Positions 1-7,071 of a stretch of 11,503 bases of DNA are shown piece by piece (within the stretch, counting starts at the first letter, position 1; every line of letters begins with the position of its first letter). Source of the DNA: Phycisphaerae bacterium (GTDB lineage Bacteria > Planctomycetota > Phycisphaerae > Tepidisphaerales > Tepidisphaeraceae). Location of the stretch: assembly GCA_014380825.1 (NCBI GenBank), contig JACMJD010000709.1:1-11503 (forward strand). The letters run 5' to 3'. The position numbers were made by a program, and so were the translations under genes. The notes under the pieces are model-generated. The model did not search any database and was not told where the DNA came from. It saw nothing but the letters and a program-made list of their open reading frames with translations.

Positions 1-2154
1 GATCAGAACATCGAAGTGGAGCGCAAGAACAAGGAAGTGGAACAGGCCCGTCAGGAATTGGAAAACAAAGCCAAGCAGTTGGCTCTGACATCCAAGTACA
101 AATCCGAATTCCTCGCGAACATGTCGCACGAACTGCGCACGCCGCTGAATTCCCTGCTGATCCTTTCCGATCAGTTGTCGCGCAACCCGGAAAACAACCT
201 CAGCATGCGTCAGGTTGAGTTCGCGCGAACGATCCACAGCTCGGGCAACGATCTGCTCGCGCTGATCAACGACATCCTCGATCTGTCGAAGATTGAATCC
301 GGCACGGTCATGGTCGATGTCGGCGAAGTTGGGTTCCGCGATCTTCAGGATTACGTCGATCGCACCTTCCGTCACGTCGCCGAAAACAAGAAGCTCGAGC
401 TCGAGCTGGAGTTGGCGAACAATCTGCCGCGCGCGATTCAGACGGACGCCAAGCGTTTGCAGCAGATCCTCAAGAACCTGCTGTCCAACGCGTTCAAGTT
501 CACGGATCGCGGGCGTGTGTCGCTTGTGATCGAGCACGTGAGCGAAGGCTGGTCGCCTGATCACGATTCGCTCAACCGCGCCAAGTCGGTGATCTCGCTG
601 CGCGTCAGCGACACGGGCATCGGCATTCCGACGGAGAAGCAGCAGATCATCTTCGAGGCGTTCCAGCAGGCGGATGGATCGACCAGCCGCAAGTACGGCG
701 GCACCGGTCTTGGCCTGGCGATCAGCCGCGAACTGGCGAAGCTGCTGGGCGGCGAAATTCGCCTCAGCAGCACGCCCGGCGCGGGCAGCACGTTTACGTT
801 GTTCCTGCCGCAGTCGTACACACCGATGCGGACGTTGCGGCGGCAGATCACGTCGAACGTTATTGCAGAGACCGCCCCGGTTCTCGTTCCCACCGAGCCC
901 CAACAGCAGCATGTGAATCCGGATTCAAGCGCCGCGCCCGTTTCGTTCGGAGACGACACCGCCAACATTCAGCCCGGCGACAACGTCGTGCTGATCGTCG
1001 AGAACGACATCAGCTTCGCGCACTTCCTCTATGAGATGGCGCACGAGAACGGCTTCAAAGCCGTCGTCGCCTCGCGCGGCTCGGCCGCCATCACGATGGC
1101 GCGCGAACTGAAGCCGACCGCGATCACACTTGATATCAATCTGCCGGACATCGACGGCTGGCGCGTGCTTGATCGCCTGAAGGAAGACATGTCCACGCGG
1201 CACATCGCTGTGCACGTGATCACCACCGAAGAAGAGCGCGAGCGCGGCCTGCGCATGGGCGCGATGGGTTCGCTCACCAAACCGGTGCGCACGAAGGAAA
1301 CGCTGGATGAGATCTTCTCGAAGATCAAAGAATTCGTTCAGCCGCGCACACGGCATCTGCTGGTCGTCGAAGGAGATGAAACCCAGCGATCGGAAATGAC
1401 CGAACTGCTCAACGGTGAAGACGTCGAGATCGTCAGCGTCGGCAGCGCGGCGGAGGCGCTGGAGTTGTTGAAAGACAAGTGTTTCGATGCGACCGTGGTC
1501 CCGATCGATCTGCCAGACATGAAAGGCTTCGATCTCGTCGACGATATTCGCGAAAATGAGCGCTGCCGCGATCTGCCGATCCTGTTCTACAGCCGACGAA
1601 CCCTCAGCAAGAAGGAAGAGCTGCATCTGAAGAGGCTGACGCAAACGATGCCGTTGAAGGATGTCCGTTCGCCCGAACGACTGCTCGACGACACGGCGCT
1701 CTATCTGCACCTGCCGATGAGCCGGCTGGTAGCGCCGAAACGCGAAATGCTCGAAGCCCTGCATCAGACCGGCGGGGTACTGGCGGGTAAGAAAGTTCTG
1801 GTGGTCGACGACGACATCCGTAACATCTTCGCGATGACCAGCATTCTCGAGCCGCAGAAGATGGAAATCCTGTCTGCCGAGACTGGAAAATCGGCGTTGG
1901 ATACGCTCCAGAATACACCTGACATCGATGTCGTCCTCATGGATATCATGATGCCGGACATGGATGGCTACGACACGATGCGTGCGATCCGCAAGCAAAC
2001 AAAATTCCGCAGCTTGCCGATCGTGGCGCTCACTGCTAAAGCAATGAAGGGCGATCGGGAAAAGTGCATTGAAGCGGGCGCCAGCGATTACATCGCCAAG
2101 CCCGTGGATGCCGAGCAACTGCTGTCGCTGCTCCGAGTCTGGCTGTATCGATGA
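1..2154 (+). CDS. Hybrid sensor histidine kinase with three receiver domains (5' end missing)
   Basis: The reading frame is open from base 1, so the start lies upstream; residues here count from the GTG at 16. A charged coiled coil (about 1-28) leads into HisKA, with the phosphoacceptor His38 in SHELRTPLN. The HATPase domain has its N box near 153-158 (KNLLSN), the G1 motif RVSDTGIGI near 196-204, and an F/G2 region FEAFQQADGSTSRKYGGTGLGL-like near 215-236. Three receivers follow: REC1 (about 325-440, Asp373, Lys422), REC2 (about 450-570) and REC3 (about 595-712, Asp643, Lys695). REC2 has Pro496 where the phosphorylated Asp should be, and Met at the usual Lys position, so it is probably a pseudo-receiver. 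Family knowledge predicts autophosphorylation on His and transfer to REC1 and/or REC3. The sensor part is not visible; HAMP, GAF or membrane segments may lie upstream. No Hpt or DNA-binding output is seen. The signal is unknown. Confidence 0.93.
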   Translation, partial: DQNIEVERKNKEVEQARQELENKAKQLALTSKYKSEFLANMSHELRTPLNSLLILSDQLSRNPENNLSMRQVEFARTIHSSGNDLLALINDILDLSKIESGTVMVDVGEVGFRDLQDYVDRTFRHVAENKKLELELELANNLPRAIQTDAKRLQQILKNLLSNAFKFTDRGRVSLVIEHVSEGWSPDHDSLNRAKSVISLRVSDTGIGIPTEKQQIIFEAFQQADGSTSRKYGGTGLGLAISRELAKLLGGEIRLSSTPGAGSTFTLFLPQSYTPMRTLRRQITSNVIAETAPVLVPTEPQQQHVNPDSSAAPVSFGDDTANIQPGDNVVLIVENDISFAHFLYEMAHENGFKAVVASRGSAAITMARELKPTAITLDINLPDIDGWRVLDRLKEDMSTRHIAVHVITTEEERERGLRMGAMGSLTKPVRTKETLDEIFSKIKEFVQPRTRHLLVVEGDETQRSEMTELLNGEDVEIVSVGSAAEALELLKDKCFDATVVPIDLPDMKGFDLVDDIRENERCRDLPILFYSRRTLSKKEELHLKRLTQTMPLKDVRSPERLLDDTALYLHLPMSRLVAPKREMLEALHQTGGVLAGKKVLVVDDDIRNIFAMTSILEPQKMEILSAETGKSALDTLQNTPDIDVVLMDIMMPDMDGYDTMRAIRKQTKFRSLPIVALTAKAMKGDREKCIEAGASDYIAKPVDAEQLLSLLRVWLYR

Positions 2155-2158
2155 GGTG
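2153..2158 (+). promoter_or_regulatory. Ribosome binding site overlapping the upstream stop codon
   Basis: GAGGTG begins inside the TGA stop of the first kinase and lies 10 nt before the ATG at 2169. It supports that start and suggests the two kinases are translated from one message. Confidence 0.6.
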
Positions 2159-2168
2159 ACCGTTCGCT

Positions 2169-4337
2169 ATGAGTGACCTGCACGCGGCGAAAATCCTGCT
2201 CGTCGACGACAGGGCGGAGAAGCTCCTGGCGCTGGAAGCGGTGCTGGAAGATCTCGGTCAGGAGATTGTCCGCGCATACTCCGGGCGCGATGCACTGCGG
2301 TGTCTGCTCAACGACGACTTCGCCGTCATTTTGCTCGATGTCAACATGCCCGGGATGGACGGCTTCGAGACAGCCGCCCTGATCCGCGAGCGACAGAGCA
2401 CGCGGGATGTGCCGATTATCTTCGTGACCGCATACGGCGATGAGACGCACATCGCGCGCGGCTATTCGCTGGGCGCGGTCGATTATATTCACGCGCCGGT
2501 CATGCCGGAGATCCTGCGATCGAAAGTCGGCGTGTTCGTCGAGCTGTATAAGAAAAGCCAGCAGGTGAAGCGCCAGGCTGAAACAATGCGGCGGCGGGCG
2601 TCGCAGTTGCAGCGACTGGCCAGCGCATCGGTGATGATCAGCAGCGCGCTGTCGATCGAAAAAATGTTGCAGGCCGTCACCGATGCGGCACGCGATGTGA
2701 TCGGGTCTCACCAGGCGATCACGCTGTTCAGCGATCCGCGTCCGGGCCCGCATCGGCTGAAGCTTCAGCCGTTCGCGTCGTACTCGTCTAAATATGAAGA
2801 CTGGCGATCGCGCCCGCTGCGGTTGGATACGATCGTGCAGACCATCGTCTTCCGCAGTCGCGCTGCGATCCGCCTGACCGAAACTGAACTGCTCGAGCAT
2901 CCGGATTGGGAGATCGTCAAGCAGGTTCGCATCCCGCCGATCAAAGGCGGAATGCTGGCCGCGCCGTTGATGGGGCGCGCGGGCACGCACCTGGGCGTGA
3001 TCTACCTGTGCGATCGCGGCGACGGTCCGTTCAGCGCGGACGATGAGATGATGGCCGTGCAGCTGGCGCAGATGGCGTCGATCGCAATCGAAAATCTGCT
3101 GTTCGCCGAAGAGCGCGAGGCCAATCGCATCAAGGATGAATTCCTGTCAATGCTCAGCCACGAGCTGCGCACGCCGCTGAATGCGATCCTTGGCTGGACG
3201 CAGTTGCTCCGTGTCGAAAATCCCAACGACGATGTCGCGCACGGCCTGGAAGTGATCGAGCGCAACGCCAAGGCACAGGCCAAGCTGGTCGAAGACATGC
3301 TCGATGTCTCGCGCGTGACGACCGGGAAACTTCGATTGAACCGCAAGGTGATGACGCTGGGCCCGACCATTCAGTCGGCCATTGATGCGATTCGTCCGGA
3401 CGCGGAGCACAAGCAGATCGAGATCCAATCGATCGTCGAAGAAAGCACGCGGCAGGTGTATGGCGATCCGGATCGGCTTCAGCAGGTCGTCTGGAACTTG
3501 CTCGCCAATTCAGTGAAGTTCACACCGAACGGCGGGCGCGTCGAAGTGCGGCTGGATCGGGTCGGCCAGAACCTTCGCATCCGCGTCGCCGACACCGGGC
3601 GCGGCATCGGCGCGCCGTTTCTGCCGCACGTCTTCGATCGCTTCCAGCAGGCCGACAGCAGCAGCACGCGCGCGCACGGCGGGCTCGGGATCGGTCTGAC
3701 CATCGTCCGCCAGATCGTCGAACTGCACGGCGGCGCAGCGTCGGCGGAAAGTCCGGGCGACGGAAAAGGCGCCACGTTCACCGTCATGTTGCCCATGCAC
3801 AGCGAGCAATCCGCGCCGACGCCCGGGCAGGCCGAAGCCTCGGCGCGAACGCCCGCAGCGGTGTCATCCGCGGCGCCTGCCGGATCGAATGGATCGAACG
3901 GGTCGAACGGTCAGGCGAAGAGCCTGGAAGGCCTGCGCGTCCTGGTCGTCGATGACGCCGCCGACACGCTCGAATTCATCTGCGAAGTGTTGCGCATGGC
4001 GAAGATAGACGTGACGGCGGCCGGCTCGGTCGACGAAGCGCTCAAGTTGTTCGATCAGGCTCGGCCGCAGATCGTCATCTCCGACATCGCCATGCCTGAT
4101 CGCGATGGCTTCGATCTGCTGCACGCAATACGCGAACTCGGCTCCGCACGAAATGGCGATGTGCCGATGATCGCGCTCACCGCATACGCCCGCGACGAAG
4201 ATCGGCAACGTGCCCTGGAGGCCGGGTTTCACCAGCACCTGACCAAGCCGATCGAACCGGCCGCGATCGTGGCGGCGGTCGCTCACGTCGCATCCGAGCA
4301 TCGTCAAAACGTTGCGATCAACGGCGGCGCGAGTTAG
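2169..4337 (+). CDS. Hybrid histidine kinase, REC-GAF-HisKA-HATPase-REC
   Basis: The 722-residue product is probably cytoplasmic; no membrane segment is visible. REC1 (about 7-125) has KILLVDD and the acceptor Asp57 in LLDVNMPGMDG, but Ala109 stands where receivers normally carry Lys (YIHAPV). A short helix (about 128-150) leads to a GAF-like sensor domain (about 155-310) that includes LGVIYLCDR. HisKA has His331 in SHELRTPLN. The HATPase has the N box at 442-447 (WNLLAN), the G1 motif VADTGRGIG and the G2 motif GGLGIGLTIV. A flexible Ala/Pro/Ser linker with GSNGSNGSNG (about 573-582) leads to the C-terminal REC (about 588-708; Asp639, Lys693). The layout suggests a kinase that takes input from a partner through REC1 and a small molecule or protein through GAF, then passes phosphate to its own C-terminal REC. 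It lies 14 bp after another hybrid kinase, so both probably serve one phosphorelay. The output partner is not in the window. Confidence 0.94.
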   Translation: MSDLHAAKILLVDDRAEKLLALEAVLEDLGQEIVRAYSGRDALRCLLNDDFAVILLDVNMPGMDGFETAALIRERQSTRDVPIIFVTAYGDETHIARGYSLGAVDYIHAPVMPEILRSKVGVFVELYKKSQQVKRQAETMRRRASQLQRLASASVMISSALSIEKMLQAVTDAARDVIGSHQAITLFSDPRPGPHRLKLQPFASYSSKYEDWRSRPLRLDTIVQTIVFRSRAAIRLTETELLEHPDWEIVKQVRIPPIKGGMLAAPLMGRAGTHLGVIYLCDRGDGPFSADDEMMAVQLAQMASIAIENLLFAEEREANRIKDEFLSMLSHELRTPLNAILGWTQLLRVENPNDDVAHGLEVIERNAKAQAKLVEDMLDVSRVTTGKLRLNRKVMTLGPTIQSAIDAIRPDAEHKQIEIQSIVEESTRQVYGDPDRLQQVVWNLLANSVKFTPNGGRVEVRLDRVGQNLRIRVADTGRGIGAPFLPHVFDRFQQADSSSTRAHGGLGIGLTIVRQIVELHGGAASAESPGDGKGATFTVMLPMHSEQSAPTPGQAEASARTPAAVSSAAPAGSNGSNGSNGQAKSLEGLRVLVVDDAADTLEFICEVLRMAKIDVTAAGSVDEALKLFDQARPQIVISDIAMPDRDGFDLLHAIRELGSARNGDVPMIALTAYARDEDRQRALEAGFHQHLTKPIEPAAIVAAVAHVASEHRQNVAINGGAS
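3882..3911 (+). repeat. 9-bp tandem repeat encoding a Gly-Ser-Asn linker
   Basis: Three and a third copies of a unit like GGATCGAAC (third copy GGGTCGAAC) run in frame and encode GSN triplets. They lie in the unstructured linker between the ATPase and the C-terminal receiver of the kinase. Such a repeat can vary in copy number by slippage without breaking the frame. Confidence 0.75.
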
Positions 4338-4400
4338 TCACGGTTCGGCTTCCTCGTCCGTCGCGGTCGCGCGAAATTTCCATATCATTGCCGATCGAAA
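4338..4400 (+). promoter_or_regulatory. Intergenic gap with weak hairpin and possible promoter
   Basis: This 63-bp gap separates the signalling genes from the sugar genes. A 5-bp hairpin (TCGCG, loop GTCG, CGCGA; 4361-4374) is followed by AATTTC. It is too short and its T-run too poor to call a terminator with confidence. TATCAT at 4383-4388 resembles a -10 box, but no good -35 lies 16-18 bp before it. If used, transcription would start just before the ATG at 4401 and give a nearly leaderless message, which would fit the absence of a clear Shine-Dalgarno sequence there. All of this is tentative. Confidence 0.25.
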
Positions 4401-5354
4401 ATGATTACACCGGTCATCGATCTGGGCGGCACGATCATCAAAGTCGGCCTTGTGCGCGACGGCAGGATGATCCACGCATCATCCATGCCCGCCAACGCGC
4501 ACGAAGGGTTGGCGAAACAGTTCCCGCGCATCGAGTCCGCGATCCGGCAATCGTGCGAGAAGTCCGGTGTTAAATTGAGCGCTTGCGCCGGCGTCGGGCT
4601 CGCGTTCCCGGGCATTATCGATCCGCGCGCGAATCGGATCATCTCTTCACCGAAAGACAAGTATGACGACGGCGCGACGATCGACCTGAACGACTGGTCT
4701 CAGCAAACGCTTGGCTTGCTGGCGCGCGTGGAGAACGACGCGCACGCCGCGCTGCTTGGCGAGTGGCAGTTCGGCTCCGGGCGCGCCGTGGAAAATCTCG
4801 TGATGGTCACGCTCGGCACGGGCATCGGCACGTCCGTTCTCATCGGCGGCCGACCGCTGCGCGGCAGGCACCACCAGGCAGGTGTGCTGGGCGGGCATCT
4901 GATCGTCGACCCCAACGGCCGGCCGTGCATCTGCGGCGCGCGCGGATGTTTTGAGGCGCAGTGCGGGAGCTGGGCGATTCCCGAGATCGTCCGCGCGGAG
5001 CCTCACTTCTCGTCCAGCGAACTGTCAAGGCAGCCGCAGATCGATTACTCGACGATCTTTCGACTCGCCGGCGCCGGTGATTCGCTCGCGCTTCGCATGC
5101 GCGATCGCGCGCTTGGATGGTGGGGCGCCCTGCTCGTCACGCTGATCCATTCGTTCGACCCGGAGCGAATCGTGATCGGCGGTGGAATCATGCGCAGCGC
5201 CGACATCATCATCCCGCATCTGCAAAAGTTCATCGACGCCAATGCCTGGACGCCCTGTGCCCGCGTGCTCGCGGTTCCGGCGGCGCTGGGCGATGATGCG
5301 GGTGGATTGGGGCTGCACTGGCTGTTCACCACGAAAGAGTTGGATTACGTTTGA
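4401..5354 (+). CDS. ROK-family sugar kinase
   Basis: The 317-residue product is expected to phosphorylate a hexose with ATP in the cytoplasm; ROK members act on glucose, fructose, mannose, N-acetylhexosamines and others. The N-terminal phosphate loop IDLGGT (6-11), catalytic Asp113 in ENDAHAA, and the second glycine loop LGTGIGT (138-144) are intact. A zinc site of Cys176, Cys178 and Cys183 (CICGARGCFE) is complete and the likely fourth ligand is His166. The usual sugar-binding ExGH motif is altered: the sequence here is AGVLGGH, with no Glu. Absence of a DNA-binding N-terminus argues for an enzyme rather than a ROK repressor. The ATG at 4401 is the only good start although no clear Shine-Dalgarno precedes it. 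The stop overlaps the next start by 4 bp, so kinase and isomerase are probably coupled. Mannose or fructose kinase is the best guess from that neighbour; the substrate is not proven. Confidence 0.9.
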   Translation: MITPVIDLGGTIIKVGLVRDGRMIHASSMPANAHEGLAKQFPRIESAIRQSCEKSGVKLSACAGVGLAFPGIIDPRANRIISSPKDKYDDGATIDLNDWSQQTLGLLARVENDAHAALLGEWQFGSGRAVENLVMVTLGTGIGTSVLIGGRPLRGRHHQAGVLGGHLIVDPNGRPCICGARGCFEAQCGSWAIPEIVRAEPHFSSSELSRQPQIDYSTIFRLAGAGDSLALRMRDRALGWWGALLVTLIHSFDPERIVIGGGIMRSADIIIPHLQKFIDANAWTPCARVLAVPAALGDDAGGLGLHWLFTTKELDYV

Positions 5355-7057
5355 GACGTTCGAACTACGATAAATTCCCCATCGTTCACGTGCCAGGTTA
5401 CGAGGATGCGTGCGTCGCAGGCTGGCGGGCGATCGGCGCGCGGCTGCGCGACGCGAAGACCGTCGTCGTCGAAACCTATCCGGGCGTGCTCGATGACGAG
5501 CTGTTGCCGGCGTTGCGCGAGCAGTTCCGTCCCGAAGTCGTCATTCATTCGCGCGACTCATTCAAATCGCCCGACGAAATCGATCGGATGATCGCCGACG
5601 ACCTGACCGACGATCCGGTGTTCGGCAAGCTGACCGCACTGGAGGTTAAAGACTTTCTCAAAGCCGGGCCCGTCATCGATCGGTCAAAGCGCACCCTGGT
5701 CTACGGCGTTGGCGCGTCGCTGCTGGTCGATCAGCCGGATGTTTTGGTGTATGCCGATCTGGCTCGTTGGGAAATCCAGATGCGGCAACGTCGCAATGAG
5801 ATTTCAAATCTCGGTGCGGAAAATCGCAACGCTTCACCATCTCAGAAGTACAAGCGAGCGTTCTTCGTCGATTGGCGCGTGGCCGATCGGTTGAAACGAC
5901 AGCTCTTCGATCGCGTCGACTTCTTCCTCGACACGAACACGCCGAATCAACCGAAGCTGACGTCGGGCCACGCGATCCGCGCCGGGTTGCGACACGCCGC
6001 CACGCGACCATTCCGCGTCATGCCGTTCTTCGATCCGGGCCCGTGGGGCGGGCAGTGGATGAAGCAGGTTTGCAATCTGGATTGCTCTGTTCAAAACTTC
6101 GCGTGGTGCTTTGATTGCGTTCCGGAAGAGAATAGCCTGCTGCTCGGCTTCGGCGAACATCGGATTGAGCTGCCGTCGATCGACCTGGTCTTCCAACATC
6201 CGCGCGAGCTGCTCGGCGAGAAAATCTTCAATCGATTTGGCGCGGAATTCCCCATTCGCTTCGACTTCCTCGACACGATGGGCGGCGGAAACTTGAGCCT
6301 TCAGGTTCACCCGTTGCCCGAATACATCCGCGAGAATTTCCGGATGCCGTACACGCAGGATGAAAGCTATTACCTGCTCGACGCGGAAAGGGATGCAACG
6401 GTTTATCTCGGATTCAAACCGGGCGTGAAGCCCGATGAGTTTGTCGATTCACTACGAACCGCGCAGTCTGGCGGATCGCACGTCGACGTCGAAAAGTTCG
6501 TCAACAAATTCGCGGCGAAGAAACATGACCATTTTCTAATTCCCGCCGGCACGATTCATTGTTCCGGAAAGAACAGCACGGTGCTGGAGATCAGCGCGAC
6601 GCCGTACATCTTCACATTTAAGCTGTGGGACTGGGGGCGGATGGGGCTCGACGGCAAGCCGCGGCCAATCCACATCGATCATGGCAAACGCGTGCTGCAA
6701 TACGATCGCGCGACCGATTGGGTGAAGACGAATCTCATCAATCGATTTGAGCCGCTCGCCCGGGGCGATGGCTGGCGCGAAGAACGAACCGGTCTGCACG
6801 AACTGGAATTCATCGAAACGCGCCGCCATTGGTTCAGCAAAACCGTCCCGCACGACACCGGCGGCAATCTGAACGTGCTGAATCTCGTGCAAGGCGAAGA
6901 AGCGATTATCGAAAGTCCGACCGGTGCATTCGAGCCGTTCGTGGTGCATTACGCCGAAACGTTTATCATTCCGGCGGTGGTTGGCGCGTATACGATCCGT
7001 CCGCACGGGCAGTCGATCGGACACGAGTGCGCCACGATCAAAGCGTTCGTTCGATAA
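5351..7057 (+). CDS. Long class I mannose-6-phosphate isomerase with extra N-terminal domain
   Basis: The 568-residue product has a class I phosphomannose isomerase module in its C-terminal part (from about 230), predicted to interconvert mannose 6-phosphate and fructose 6-phosphate. The zinc ligands are visible: Gln318 and His320 (LQVHP), Glu338 (DESYY) and His403 (PAGTIHC). The His-to-Glu spacing of 18 resembles the short Bacillus-type enzyme. The region LWDWGRMGLDGKPRPIHID (about 423-441) matches the segment before the C-terminal cupin half. Residues 1-220 are extra relative to the usual roughly 315-390. They contain VVVETYPGV and a basic stretch around 130-180 loosely like the lid part of uridine or phosphoribulokinase folds, but no Walker A loop is seen, so its role is unknown. 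The start is TTG at 5351, inside the ROK gene's stop (TTGA overlap), with AAAGAG 10 nt upstream; the next in-frame ATG is far downstream. Not named manA because of the different architecture. Confidence 0.85.
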   Translation: MRRSNYDKFPIVHVPGYEDACVAGWRAIGARLRDAKTVVVETYPGVLDDELLPALREQFRPEVVIHSRDSFKSPDEIDRMIADDLTDDPVFGKLTALEVKDFLKAGPVIDRSKRTLVYGVGASLLVDQPDVLVYADLARWEIQMRQRRNEISNLGAENRNASPSQKYKRAFFVDWRVADRLKRQLFDRVDFFLDTNTPNQPKLTSGHAIRAGLRHAATRPFRVMPFFDPGPWGGQWMKQVCNLDCSVQNFAWCFDCVPEENSLLLGFGEHRIELPSIDLVFQHPRELLGEKIFNRFGAEFPIRFDFLDTMGGGNLSLQVHPLPEYIRENFRMPYTQDESYYLLDAERDATVYLGFKPGVKPDEFVDSLRTAQSGGSHVDVEKFVNKFAAKKHDHFLIPAGTIHCSGKNSTVLEISATPYIFTFKLWDWGRMGLDGKPRPIHIDHGKRVLQYDRATDWVKTNLINRFEPLARGDGWREERTGLHELEFIETRRHWFSKTVPHDTGGNLNVLNLVQGEEAIIESPTGAFEPFVVHYAETFIIPAVVGAYTIRPHGQSIGHECATIKAFVR

Positions 7058-7062
7058 AACGC

Positions 7063-7066
7063 GGAG
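7063..7066 (+). promoter_or_regulatory. Ribosome binding site deciding the ATG at 7072
   Basis: GGAG lies 5 nt before the ATG at 7072, directly after the isomerase stop. It supports this start over the open frame that extends back to 6829, which would overlap the isomerase by over 200 bp and lose the signal peptide. Confidence 0.65.
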
Positions 7067-7071
7067 TTCAA

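Noticed and set aside
925..2990. Long minus-strand open frames of 397 and 300 residues opposite the kinases
   Set aside because: Both are antisense to clear kinase domains, overlap each other, and have shadow-like composition with no motif.
4361..4380. Intrinsic terminator after the second kinase
   Set aside because: The stem is only 5 bp and the following AATTTC is not a real T-run; it is mentioned only as a weak hairpin in the gap.
6829..7071. Upstream extension of the secreted protein's frame
   Set aside because: It would overlap the isomerase gene by over 200 bp, is Arg-rich like a shadow frame, and the ATG at 7072 has GGAG and a signal peptide.
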